This document shows, piece after piece, positions 16,293-26,400 of a DNA stretch of 64,000 nucleotides. Both the position numbers and the translations under genes were made by a program. Each line of letters starts with the position of its first letter. The first letter of the stretch is position 1. The notes under the pieces were generated by a model, which saw only the letters and a list, made by a program, of their open reading frames with translations, was not told the DNA's origin and ran no database searches. Location of the stretch: contig NZ_VTWS01000007.1 of the NCBI RefSeq assembly GCF_008727875.1, positions 62,001 to 126,000 of the forward strand. Reading direction: 5' to 3'. The stretch is from Larkinella humicola. GTDB taxonomy: Bacteria; Bacteroidota; Bacteroidia; Cytophagales; Spirosomataceae.

Positions 16293-16745
16293 TCACCGTC
16301 CAGCATATTTGTAAAAATGCCGGACGGTATCTGCTTGTTCGGTGTATGCCTTCATGAGATCACTGGTTTGCATTTCCCGGGTCACACGATAATCCCTTCC
16401 AATTAGAAAATACTTCATTTGATGGGTTCCGTAGTTTTCTAAAATGGTCCGTTGGTCTTTGTCTTCCTGATTAAAATTGCGGGATCGAACCAGCTTCAAA
16501 TACAAGGAATCATTTTGATAGAAAGCAACATAATCGACATTTCCATCATTTTCATGTTGAAGAATACGGCGATTTCCCATGGTTTGGGGAGTAATTACTT
16601 GAGTTGGTGTCACGGTTTTAATCCACTCCCACTTACCCATTAACTCTGAGCTTAAGGGAGGGGCACAACCACAGCCGGGTTTGTCACAAGCTTGTACCCC
16701 TAAGCAAAAAAGTAAAGTCAGGAATATAAAGATATTTCGTTTCAT
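16293..16745 (-). CDS. Small lipoprotein of unknown function
   Basis: A 150-residue precursor with a Sec/lipoprotein signal ending LGVQAC (Cys20). CGCAPPLSSELMGKWEWIKTVTPTQ follows, and the GKWEW start of a lipocalin-like beta-barrel is a familiar feature of small Bacteroidota lipoproteins. The remaining sequence alternates strands (VDYVAFYQNDSLYLKLV, GTHQMKYFLIGRDYRV) compatible with such a fold. The call of a lipocalin-like fold is my inference. The gene stands alone on the minus strand, divergent from the protease cassette beginning at 16.96 kb. Confidence 0.7.
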   Translation of the reverse strand: MKRNIFIFLTLLFCLGVQACDKPGCGCAPPLSSELMGKWEWIKTVTPTQVITPQTMGNRRILQHENDGNVDYVAFYQNDSLYLKLVRSRNFNQEDKDQRTILENYGTHQMKYFLIGRDYRVTREMQTSDLMKAYTEQADTVRHFYKYAGR

Positions 16746-16962
16746 GCCGCTTCCCGTCTTACATGATCAATTTCCATTTATCATCGAAGCGACTCCTCAT
16801 GAAGAGGGGTGTCGAATCGCCAGAATACAAATTTCACTTCAAATATCCCGAAGTTCCTATAAAAATCCGGGAAATTCCCCCTGATTTATAGGAGTATTTT
16901 CACCTTGAATGCGTGCGACTCAAGTGGCAATTTTGATCCACAAATAGCTACTTGTGTTTACA

Positions 16963-18906
16963 ATGAAAAGAGAATCCATTCCATTTAAACGGCCGGCTTA
17001 TCTTCAAAAAATGAATTCGTCGGTACGCTCTCATTTTGAAAGAGCAACCAGCCTGCCGGTTTTTCTCTCCTCTTCAAGCACACTCAACCTGGAAGATCGT
17101 AAGACGATTGTCCGGCAGGCTCTCCTCCTCATTGAACAAAATTACGCTCACCTGCCCCTGAAAAGGGCAATGCACGCAATTGATCCTGTCCAACGACTTA
17201 AACTACTTTTACAGACCCTTGAATTTGGTGAAGAAACGAGCATGCCGTCCGAAACCGAATTTCACCACGAAATGACCGACATATTTACGTCGCTTCGGGA
17301 TCTCCACACCAATTACCTTTTGCCAGATCCGTTCAGGAAAATGACGGCGTTTCTTCCATTTATGGTGGAAGACTATTTTGAGGGCAAAGAACGACGTTAC
17401 CTTGTCTCGCACGTCTCTCCAGGGTTCAGCCATCCAACCTTCGGTCCGGGGGTAGAGGTGGTCTACTGGAATGGAATGCCCATTGAAAAAGCGGTTTTGA
17501 ACAATGCAGCCCGTTATGCAGGCAGCAACCGGGAAGCACGTCTGGCCAGAGGGGTGCAAACTCTGACGACCAGGGCACTGATTATTGCCCCTGCACCGAG
17601 TGAGGAATGGGTTATTGTCGGCTACCGAACACTCGATGGCGAACTAAAGGAAATCCGATTCGACTGGATGGTGAATCCTCCATTACCGGATGCCGCTGAA
17701 GGAGACAGTCGCCAGCAAGATCTGGCGGACATGATGACAACAGGGCTGGATCTGGAACAGGATCTCATTCAGCAAATGCGAAAAGCCCTATTTGCACCGC
17801 AAGTTATAAAGGCCCAAAAGCAGGTTGCCGTTAAACTGGCCAGCGGAGCAACGCTTTCGGATCTTGATAGTACACTTCCCCATATATTCCAGGCACGAAC
17901 AGTAACGACACCATCCGGCACTTTCGGTTACCTGAGAATCTTTACGTTCAGTCACCAGGACGTACCGGGATTTATTAACGAGTTTATACGGCTGATTACG
18001 CTGTTGCCGGGAGAGGGTCTGATGCTGGATGTCCGGAGCAATGGTGGAGGCATTATTATGAATGGAGAATTTCTTCTCCAGTTACTGACGCCCCACCCGA
18101 TCGAGCCTGAACCCGTGCAATTCATTAATACCCCCCTGAATCTGCTGATATGCCGAAACGCGCCCCGCGAAGTGGCTTTAGACCCCTGGATTGAGTCCTT
18201 AAAACAAGCTCTCCAATCAGGAGCTTCCTTTTCGGCCGGTTTTCCCATCTCCGAAACCAGGGCCTGTAACCAAATAGGACAGCGGTACTTTGGCCCGGTA
18301 GTGCTCATCGTCGATTCACTCTGCTACAGTACGACTGACATTTTTGCGGCTGGGTTTCAAGACCACAGTATTGGCCCCGTGCTGGGGACAGACGGAACTA
18401 CGGGGGCAGGTGGGGCGAATGTTTGGACCCATGCTATTTTTTCACAGCTTCTGACGGAAGCAGACTCCCCCTATAAGCCATTGCCGAAAGGCACCAGCCT
18501 GCGGGTAGCGGTTCGTCGAACCTTACGTGTAGGTCGGCGGGCCGGAACACCGGTGGAAGATTTCGGTGTCATACCGGACGAACGTCACTTTCTGACCAGG
18601 AATGACTTACTCAATAAAAACCAGGATCTTATCAATCGGGCCGGGGCTATCCTGTCCACCCTGCCGGTGCGAAAACTGAAAATCAGATCCGGGAAGGTTG
18701 CCACAAACCAGGTCAGTTTCACCGTCGATGTCCAGGGAATCACACGGATTGATGTCTACGTGGCAGAGCGCCCGATTGAATCGATCGATATCAAACTAAA
18801 TCAAACGGCATTTACTCTATCAACGGCCGAAGAAACGCGCCGACCGTTGGAAATCAGGGCGTATGATGGCAATGAACTAGTAGGCCGTTATCGGGCAGAA
18901 ATCTAA
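16963..18906 (+). CDS. S41-family (tail-specific) protease-like protein without signal peptide
   Basis: A protein of about 647 residues. The C-terminal half contains a peptidase S41 core: GLMLDVRSNGGGI (substrate-binding strand), then GPVVLIVDSLCYSTTDIFAAGFQDHSIG with candidate nucleophile Ser456, and VLGTDGTTGAGGANVW. In CtpA-type enzymes a catalytic Lys follows about 25 residues after the Ser; here that position lies in a Gly/Thr loop with no Lys, so catalysis would need another base or the protein may be a pseudoenzyme. The N-terminal half has a helical domain and a possible PDZ-like stretch (SPGFSHPTFGPGVEVVYWNG). No signal peptide is visible. A GTG at 16954 is also in frame; I prefer the ATG at 16963. 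It is the first gene of a four-gene unit. Confidence 0.75.
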   Translation: MKRESIPFKRPAYLQKMNSSVRSHFERATSLPVFLSSSSTLNLEDRKTIVRQALLLIEQNYAHLPLKRAMHAIDPVQRLKLLLQTLEFGEETSMPSETEFHHEMTDIFTSLRDLHTNYLLPDPFRKMTAFLPFMVEDYFEGKERRYLVSHVSPGFSHPTFGPGVEVVYWNGMPIEKAVLNNAARYAGSNREARLARGVQTLTTRALIIAPAPSEEWVIVGYRTLDGELKEIRFDWMVNPPLPDAAEGDSRQQDLADMMTTGLDLEQDLIQQMRKALFAPQVIKAQKQVAVKLASGATLSDLDSTLPHIFQARTVTTPSGTFGYLRIFTFSHQDVPGFINEFIRLITLLPGEGLMLDVRSNGGGIIMNGEFLLQLLTPHPIEPEPVQFINTPLNLLICRNAPREVALDPWIESLKQALQSGASFSAGFPISETRACNQIGQRYFGPVVLIVDSLCYSTTDIFAAGFQDHSIGPVLGTDGTTGAGGANVWTHAIFSQLLTEADSPYKPLPKGTSLRVAVRRTLRVGRRAGTPVEDFGVIPDERHFLTRNDLLNKNQDLINRAGAILSTLPVRKLKIRSGKVATNQVSFTVDVQGITRIDVYVAERPIESIDIKLNQTAFTLSTAEETRRPLEIRAYDGNELVGRYRAEI

Positions 18907-18959
18907 TTTTCAGCCTTCCTGATCTTATCGATCCTCATAAATCCTAAAAACGCTATCCC

Positions 18960-19823
18960 ATGAAAAAGCAGAAAAAGAATGCGATCGAATCCTATTTTGC
19001 AAAAGCAGATGTAAACCTGGCGCAGGCATTAGCCAATTCAACCTCCCCATTTACTATTGAAGTACGGTTTTTAGGTGGGCTGACCGAAAACCAGAAAAGC
19101 GCCTTTAAAACCGCAGCCGACCGCTGGAGCAGTGTCATCGTCGGTGATTTACCGACAATTAAGGTAGACGGCGAGAACATCGATGATGTATTGATTTTGG
19201 CGGAGGGCTCTGATATTGACGGATCAGGTGGCATTCTGGGACAGGCAGGCCCAACCCACTTACGCCCCGCCAATGCAGGGGTTACCGCTTTTCTACCGGC
19301 TAAAGGCAGAATGACCTTTGATAAGGCCGATCTGGAAGACATGGAAAAAAACGGCAGCTTGACGCACGTAATTACGCATGAAATGGGGCACGTCCTTGGA
19401 ATCGGTACCATCTGGACTAGAAAAGGGCTCCTGAAAGGAGCTGGAACCACGAATCCAACCTTTACCGGTACCCTGGCCATGTTTGAGTACGGCCAACTGA
19501 AAGGCACCAGCCCCACTCCCGTTCCGGTCGAAAATCAACATGGTCCCGGCACACAAGACTCTCACTGGCGCGAGCCTATTTTCCGGAATGAGTTGATGAC
19601 CGGATTTATTGACGTGGGCAACAACCCGCTTAGCCGGGTCACCGTAGGCAGCCTAAAAGATATGGGGTATGTCGTGGATATGAATGCCGCCGAAGCCTAC
19701 ACACTGCCGAACCTACTCCAACTGGCCGAAAGTGGTGAATTGATTTCTGCGGAGGATTCCCTCGAGTTAGGCACCATGCTGTCTATTATTCCTACGGTAT
19801 TACCTGAAGACAGTTTACAGTAA
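18960..19823 (+). CDS. Leishmanolysin-like (M8-type) zinc metallopeptidase
   Basis: A 287-residue protein with the metzincin motif THEMGHVLGIGTIW (His140, Glu141, His144). The usual HExxHxxGxxH third His is absent and Gly-rich sequence follows, as in leishmanolysins, where the third ligand comes after an insertion. A candidate third His lies in QDSHWREPIF, followed by the Met-turn ELMTGFI. These are hallmarks of bacterial leishmanolysin-like peptidases. The N-terminal region (FTIEVRFLGGLTENQKSAFK) is the usual beta lead-in. No signal peptide is present: the protein starts with a basic soluble segment (MKKQKKNAIESYFAKAD). It lies 53 bp after the S41-like gene and 17 bp before a secreted protein gene, clearly one operon. 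Confidence 0.82.
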   Translation: MKKQKKNAIESYFAKADVNLAQALANSTSPFTIEVRFLGGLTENQKSAFKTAADRWSSVIVGDLPTIKVDGENIDDVLILAEGSDIDGSGGILGQAGPTHLRPANAGVTAFLPAKGRMTFDKADLEDMEKNGSLTHVITHEMGHVLGIGTIWTRKGLLKGAGTTNPTFTGTLAMFEYGQLKGTSPTPVPVENQHGPGTQDSHWREPIFRNELMTGFIDVGNNPLSRVTVGSLKDMGYVVDMNAAEAYTLPNLLQLAESGELISAEDSLELGTMLSIIPTVLPEDSLQ

Positions 19824-19840
19824 CAAAACCGCCTATTGCC

Positions 19841-22336
19841 ATGATTCGCTATGCCTGCCTGCTACTTACCCTCTTTCTTCATCACGCCCAACCGCTTTTT
19901 TCCCAGTGCATAGGGTGCAAAAATACTGATAGAGCAAAGCAACCTGACACGCTTGCTGTCAGCCGTGGGGGATTGCTCCTTTCCTTCTTACCTACTTTTA
20001 TACCCTGCAACTCAGCTTTGACGCTCGTTATTCAGGATGACAAAATAAAACGGGAGACGCAGCTACAAACCAAATTGAAGGGAAATAAGTGGGCAGACCT
20101 ACCGGCTTGTTTAGCAGAGATTTTCAAAGTTAAGGTAGGTTCCGCCGATACGGCTAAGATAAACAAAGCCATTCATCAGAAAAAAGATTCTACCTACTCG
20201 ATTAAAGTCGGTAACAATGAGCCGATTTTTCTCAAAGGACCAAGTTTTAATAGTGGTGAAATTGTGTTTTCAAAAGCCGGAAAAATCGCCGTTAAAATAA
20301 TTAAGCAAAACATTGATAACACTTTTTTTAAGATTCAATTCGACAAAAAACCTGCGTATGCGGATTGGAGTCAATACAAGCCTATTGTCAATGAACTTTA
20401 CCCCGTATACGCCCGGTACGAAGCCCGTATCCGCCAGTTGAATTTAACGATCGAGGCCCTGAAGGAAAAGAAGAAATGTTGCGGCCCCGAAAATACCGGG
20501 TTACTTGAAAAGTTAGAAAATGAACGCTGTCAGTACCTTGATTCGATTCAGCGGACCCAGATCCAACTCTGTTCGATCGCGTATCAGGTGATCAAATCAA
20601 ACGAAAAGTGGATAAATCACTGGCTTTGGTACACGGGGGGGGATCCAGTCCTGAATCCGTTCGGCGTCACCTCACCCACGGAAGCCAATGCCGAAATTGA
20701 CCGGCAACTGGCTTCGGCCGAAGCCACCCTCCGGCTTTATCAGGCCCTCATGGACAAATGCTGTGAATCAACCGTGATCAAGGACATGCTGGACACCCTG
20801 AAACCGGCTATTTCCGAACTGACGCTAGTTCTGGTAAAATTGCGCCAGGAGAAAGAGAAAGCGCCCGTGCGACAGAAAGCGTACGAAGACTGGTTAAAAT
20901 CAACCGCACAGACCGAAACCGTGTTGAACGAGATCGTACTGTATGCGTCCGACTGTCCACAAATCAACTGGATGACGCATTATGACGCCCAAAGCAATTA
21001 CGCCACCATGCAACCGGATGGTTTACTACCCGATCTGGTTTTTGAAAAAGATGCGCTCCGTGGCCTGGTTCACAACATCCCTTCGGGAAGAAAGGTATCG
21101 GCCAAAGAAGTCGTGAAAGAAGCGAAGCTTCGCACCGAGATCGACGTGCAGACGGATGACTTTGCCGGTGCATTCACCCAGGCACTCGTCAACAGCAACG
21201 CGATTTCCGCGCTGTTCAATCAGCTCAGCGGTATTTTAAATACGATCCGGGCGGTCGGAAACCTGGGCGACGGCACTCCTATAAAAGTTGATGACCAGGC
21301 TGGGGTCAGAGCACCAGTGGAAAATGCCCGCCTGGCGCTGATCGTCGAAAAGCTTCAGGAACTCCTGGCTCCCTTGCTGGATGGAAAGTCGGACGCACAG
21401 CAACTGGACGAACTGACGTGTATCCTGAAATATCCGCTGGAGAATAAAAATAAGTTAAATGCGGCCATCCGACTCGAAAACAATAAAGCAAAGCCCGTTT
21501 CGGACGCCGAATTTAATGAAGCGTTACAAATGCTGATAAATGAACGGAAAGACAAACTAAGAGTGGCTGAAGAAGCGAAAAATAGTTGTACTGATCAACT
21601 GGCCATATTCGATTCTTCCAGCACATTAATTCGCTGGTTGATGGAACAAACCGACCCCCCAATTGACGATTTACAGATCGCTTATACTGAATTCGCCCGG
21701 AAAAAAGCCAGTCAGGAGCCGGTCTTACGATCAGAAGATGTGCTTATTAACGAGAGCCGAACCGCAAAAGGCACCAATGACATAAGCTACGACATTTTTG
21801 AAGCCGGAAAAGAAAAACCCGTCGCTACCGGCAGTTATAAAACCTATCACACGGTTCGTTTCTGGCCATCGGTCAGCATTAACTACGTGTTCGGATCACG
21901 GACTGTGTCTGTTTTCGACAACGCCACCGGGCAGTTCCGCACGGACACCGGCATCGACAATTTTGAAGCGGTGGTGGGGGTAAAATGGTACCTGGGGCCA
22001 AGTAATCTGACCCGAACCGCTGCCCGAACCCGGTTTATCAAAAATACTGCCGATAAAGAGTATAATATCTCCCGGGGAAACAGTGTATTGGGTAAGCTCT
22101 TTCTGACCGGCGGACTAGGAGTTACCCACAAGTTCCTGAAAAACTATTTTCTGGGTGCGGGAATCGACATCGTACCGGGATTAAGCGTTCAGGGTGGCGG
22201 CAATCTGTTCTTTCGAAAAGGGTACGACCTGATGAATGGCCAGATCAGCCGCGAATATGATGTACCGACAGGCCGCTGGTTTTTTGGGTTGGCCATTGAT
22301 CCGAATGTAGTTACCAAATTGATTTCCATCTTTTAA
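19841..22336 (+). CDS. Large secreted/outer-membrane protein of unknown function
   Basis: An 831-residue protein with an N-terminal signal peptide (MIRYACLLLTLFLHHAQPLFSQ), cleavage likely after SQ. Residues about 25-170 are beta-rich. From about 185 to 620 there are long amphipathic helices with heptad-like spacing (RIRQLNLTIEALKEKKK, EIDRQLASAEATLRLYQALM), including Cys pairs (KKCCGP, DKCCES). The last 130 residues alternate strands (RFWPSVSINYVFGSR, FLTGGLGVTHKFLKNYFLGAG, WFFGLAIDPNV) and resemble an outer-membrane barrel segment. I do not recognise a family. The coiled-coil body plus beta C-terminus suggests an envelope-anchored stalk or scaffold. Its position after two leaderless peptidase genes is notable. 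Confidence 0.7.
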   Translation: MIRYACLLLTLFLHHAQPLFSQCIGCKNTDRAKQPDTLAVSRGGLLLSFLPTFIPCNSALTLVIQDDKIKRETQLQTKLKGNKWADLPACLAEIFKVKVGSADTAKINKAIHQKKDSTYSIKVGNNEPIFLKGPSFNSGEIVFSKAGKIAVKIIKQNIDNTFFKIQFDKKPAYADWSQYKPIVNELYPVYARYEARIRQLNLTIEALKEKKKCCGPENTGLLEKLENERCQYLDSIQRTQIQLCSIAYQVIKSNEKWINHWLWYTGGDPVLNPFGVTSPTEANAEIDRQLASAEATLRLYQALMDKCCESTVIKDMLDTLKPAISELTLVLVKLRQEKEKAPVRQKAYEDWLKSTAQTETVLNEIVLYASDCPQINWMTHYDAQSNYATMQPDGLLPDLVFEKDALRGLVHNIPSGRKVSAKEVVKEAKLRTEIDVQTDDFAGAFTQALVNSNAISALFNQLSGILNTIRAVGNLGDGTPIKVDDQAGVRAPVENARLALIVEKLQELLAPLLDGKSDAQQLDELTCILKYPLENKNKLNAAIRLENNKAKPVSDAEFNEALQMLINERKDKLRVAEEAKNSCTDQLAIFDSSSTLIRWLMEQTDPPIDDLQIAYTEFARKKASQEPVLRSEDVLINESRTAKGTNDISYDIFEAGKEKPVATGSYKTYHTVRFWPSVSINYVFGSRTVSVFDNATGQFRTDTGIDNFEAVVGVKWYLGPSNLTRTAARTRFIKNTADKEYNISRGNSVLGKLFLTGGLGVTHKFLKNYFLGAGIDIVPGLSVQGGGNLFFRKGYDLMNGQISREYDVPTGRWFFGLAIDPNVVTKLISIF

Positions 22337-22350
22337 TCCATTCAAAGGCC

Positions 22351-23346
22351 ATGCGTACCGGCATCTACCTCATTTTCTGCTTGTTATTGGGTCTTACTTT
22401 GGGATGTGAATCTAACTTTGAAGACGTCATAGACAGCGTTTATAAAGACGGGGAAATCAATGGCACCGTTTACCTCAATGATACGTTTACAGACGCGCCC
22501 GTTGTCATTGCACCGGAAGCAACCATTTACCTGACGGCGACCGGCAGTGCCACCACCTACCTAATCAGCACAACCGCGGTTTCAGACGGCAAGTTTACCT
22601 TTTCCCATAAGCCTGCCACCGAAAATTTTTACGTGGTCGGTCGGTTCAAAAATAAAGAGGGCATCCAGTTTGAAAAAGTAATGTCGTATACTGATTTCAA
22701 AAATGATCCTAAATTACTGCTGGAGCCGCAATACCCCGGCGGAAAAATCAAGGTAAAGGCCGTCAATTCTGCGAGTCAGCCACTCTTCGGAGCCGATATC
22801 CTGCTCTTTATCAACCAGGAACAAGCCGAATCGATTGCCGGAACCGCCCCCGCCGGGCAAATCCGGCAAAAGACAACCAACGAAAAAGGAAACGTTTTTT
22901 TCTATGATCTTCCAGCGGGTGACTATTACCTGGCCGGAAAAAAAGACCTTCTGGTTACCAGCCCAACGGCTGCGACCGTCAGTCAATCCAATGTAAATAG
23001 CTTCACAACTGTTCAAACAACACCGGCATCCCTAACGCTTACCATTCCGACGGAATTAACCGTCACCGTCAGGGATCTTAATTCTGACCCGGTGGCTGGT
23101 GCAACGGTTTACGTTTTCAGCAGCCGTACGCAGGCAGCTTCCATCACAACCACTTCGCCCGCTGCCATTGGGAGCAAAATCACCGATAAAAAGGGAGAGG
23201 CAAAGATCACTGGACTAACCGCCGGTACAACGTATTACATTAATGCCAAAGCGACATTTACGGTCAACAATACGGCTCAGGAACGAACCAACAGTACCGG
23301 CCCTGTCTCTGCAACCCTCTCTCAGCCCGTATCGCTTACGTTGTGA
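22351..23346 (+). CDS. Lipoprotein with tandem carboxypeptidase-regulatory-like domains
   Basis: A 331-residue lipoprotein with lipobox LTLGC (Cys19). At least three beta-sandwich repeats of the carboxypeptidase-regulatory-like/SpaA-like type follow, recognised by GKIKVKAVNSASQPLFGADI, NEKGNVFFYDLPAGDYYLAGKK, LTVTVRDLNSDPVAGATVYV and KKGEAKITGLTAGTTYYINAKA. Such domains are structural or adhesive and not enzymatic. The gene follows the large secreted protein after 14 bp and is the last in the four-gene unit. A surface or periplasmic scaffold role is inferred. Confidence 0.75.
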   Translation: MRTGIYLIFCLLLGLTLGCESNFEDVIDSVYKDGEINGTVYLNDTFTDAPVVIAPEATIYLTATGSATTYLISTTAVSDGKFTFSHKPATENFYVVGRFKNKEGIQFEKVMSYTDFKNDPKLLLEPQYPGGKIKVKAVNSASQPLFGADILLFINQEQAESIAGTAPAGQIRQKTTNEKGNVFFYDLPAGDYYLAGKKDLLVTSPTAATVSQSNVNSFTTVQTTPASLTLTIPTELTVTVRDLNSDPVAGATVYVFSSRTQAASITTTSPAAIGSKITDKKGEAKITGLTAGTTYYINAKATFTVNNTAQERTNSTGPVSATLSQPVSLTL

Positions 23347-23426
23347 AGATGAACAGAAGTTTATGGTAAAGTAGGCTTTACCCGATTAAACCAATCAACC
23401 CATTTGTGGGCAAGCAAGCGGCCACC

Positions 23427-26400
23427 TTATTGCACCCGAACCAACTCAACGCCCAGCACCGGACGCCCATCGGCCGTAATGCCTTGTATCACCACGCGTA
23501 CCGTTCGGACGACATCCGATAACGGAAACCGGAGCTGGCTGTGCCCCTGGCCATCAGTTTGCATCAAGGGTTTCCAGTACAAGACGTCCCGGTAATCGAC
23601 CGGGCCAGAAACAGCACCGGTTGCTGCTTCCGCATCATAGCGGGGTACATAAAATTCGCGCTGTACCGACGGATACCCCATGAATTGAATCGGCGTCATG
23701 CCCGCCTGGGGTTTGGCTTTCCCCTGCATCGAACGTTTGCTTTTGGAGTAAAAAGCAATTACGCCATTCCCGCCCCGAACCCCATAGATACCGGCGGTAC
23801 CCCCATTTTTCAGCAATTCGACCCGTTCAATATCCCCGGAATTGAATTGCATCAAAGCGGTTCCATCAGGGTCCTGAATGGGAATGCCATCGATCAAATA
23901 CAAGGGTTGCATTCCACTTTTGAAACTATTTACACCCCGTATAAAAACCTTGTAGCTACGCGCTTGCGCAGCTCCTTCCCGTGCAACCGTTACGCCCGCC
24001 AAACGCCCCTGAATCATTTCGTACAGATTTGAATAGGTTGGGGATTTCTCATCGAACACCAGAACAGCATCTGCCCCGTTGTGCAAACTACGCCGTTGAA
24101 TGTCCTCAGGCCTCTCCTCGTTTTTTTGCGCCCGAACCGTTACTTCTTCCAGCACTTTCGCCGTTTTATCCCGGTAAAAATCGGCATTTGCTCCCTGCCG
24201 AATGCGAACCGCTTCCAGGTGAGCGCGCAACATCGACCCGTTGGGCGTACTCGTTAGTTGACTGACTTCCCATTGTTGGCCGGGCCTTTCCTGAACCAGA
24301 AAGGCTTCTTTGGAAGAAAGAATATTTCTCTTACGATCAGCGAGTTGCGTCATTAATTGTACGGTATCCGTAAGGACCAGCCCCGCCAGTCGGAACCGCC
24401 CCTGTTCGTCCGCATCGGCTGCTTTGACGAACGATTGCCCGGCGGCTGTCGACACCACGGTAATTTGCGCGCCGGGTATGGGTTGCTTTTTCGCATTCAA
24501 AATGCGGCCCCTGAGTGATACTCCGCCCGGCAGGTCTGTTTGTGTGGTGCCGCTGACCCGTCGCCAACCCTGGGTCAGCAACAGGTCGTCCAGGGCCTTA
24601 CGGGTTTCAGGCGAATGCTTCACCACATACTGGTTGGGATTCTCGATCCGTCCCCTCAGCTCGCCCGTTAGAAGCAAATGGGCTTGCAGTGTAGCGTCGG
24701 CGGTATCATCCGGCATTTTGTCGGCATCGGTAATCGACGCCGACAAAGCGGCTATTGCCGGAACTCCGTTATCGGTCAGATTGATGCCCAGCGTGACCAG
24801 CTCGCGGGGCTGATACCGGTTTTTGTTGAAACCCAACCGCACCCGGACAGGCGCAATGAATTCGGGCACAAAAACCAGCCGCTCAGCCTGGGGCCGGGCA
24901 TTGGCATCGTAGAGGGTAATCTGCGCCAGACCCGGTAACCAGGTCATCATGGGTAAATTTACCTTCGCCACCCCATTTTGCAGGAGAATTTTTCGCTGAT
25001 CGACCACCCGGCCGTGTTGCTGGATCAGCACATACGCGGAGTCGCTGGCGGCCCGGTTAGCACTTAGCAGGGTCAACGCCAGACGGGTTGTGTCGCTGAT
25101 CGCATCGGCCGAGAGCAACAAACCGTCCGTTTCGGTTTTGGGCAGAGACATGCGTTGTGGTTGGTCGCTATACGCTACCTCGGCGTAATACGTCCGCTGC
25201 GGTTTGGGCTCCATCGACACGCTGGTCATGCCCTGCTGATTGGTTTTGAAACGAACGACTTCAGCTCCGAAATCATCCACAATACGTCCCGCGATGGGCC
25301 AGCCCTGACCATTTGGCTGGACAATTTTTACGCCCAGACGCGCTGGCAATCCTGCAATCCAGCGCCCCCCTTCCGGCAAAATCTGAACGTCTAATGGCTG
25401 ATAAACCGAATCACTACGGATAGATTCCCCGTTCCGAAGCAGATTATAGACCGCTACCGACCGCTCGAAAGCCGGGCGTCGCTGGGCATCATCTTCATTG
25501 GTATAGGCGCGCAGGCGATACGTTCCCGTCGTGAGGGTATCCGACAAGCGGAAATGACCCTGGCCACGTCCGTCCACGATCCGTACCCACTGGTGCTGCA
25601 CGCGTTTTCCGTCTGACGTAAGCAGGTCGACCTGCAGGGCTGTTTCGCCACTGGCTCGCTGGTGGCTAGCCGCGTCAAGTACATACGTACTCATCCAAAG
25701 CCAGTCTCCAGTGGCGTAAAAGGGCTTATCGATGTGCACAAACACACTGGGAGCCAGCAACTTGAATCGTTCATTGAAGGCCGCCGTGATCCGTCCCAAA
25801 GCCGTGTCGGGGGGCATGAATTTTCCCTGGGTGGCCAACGGGGCGTTTGTCAGGGACTCCTTTTCAGCACCGTCAGGTTTCCAGTCGGCGGGCAACATTG
25901 TCGATAACCGGTCATTCCCCATCGATCCTTTCGCTTCCATCCCTTCCGGCATCGTAATCACCCCATTGACGGTCATTTGCAGTTGACCGCCCGGTAGTTT
26001 CATTTCCGTATAAGCGTAACGGGCATCGGGATAGGGTGAGAAATTCGAAACCGCATTTGTATAGAATACGATCAGTTTCATGGGCGAAACCAACCGGCGT
26101 TCGGTTGGTAATCGGCCGGGTTGAATCAACGTAGAAACCTGAATGGGAATCAGACGCTTGTAGTCGCCAACCGCAGCAGCCAGTGTAATGGACCGACGTT
26201 CGGGGGGGATCAGCCTGGTAACATCTTCCTGATAAACCTTAAAGCCGGCCTGCTCGAACGTATTATCGATCAGGCTGGCCATCAAGTGCCTGATCGATCC
26301 CTGGTAAGCCAGCAGCCGGTTTCGGCGGAACCGGTTAGCCTGCCGTTCGTTCTCGGGTTTTACTTCTTCGAATCGCGCCGTACCCGCCGAAAAAACATTT

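Noticed and set aside
16108-16296. Minus-strand open frame containing REPEGIRTPIVGTGNRN
   Set aside because: This peptide is the reverse translation of a tRNA gene; the region is tRNA-Arg(CCG) and its terminator.
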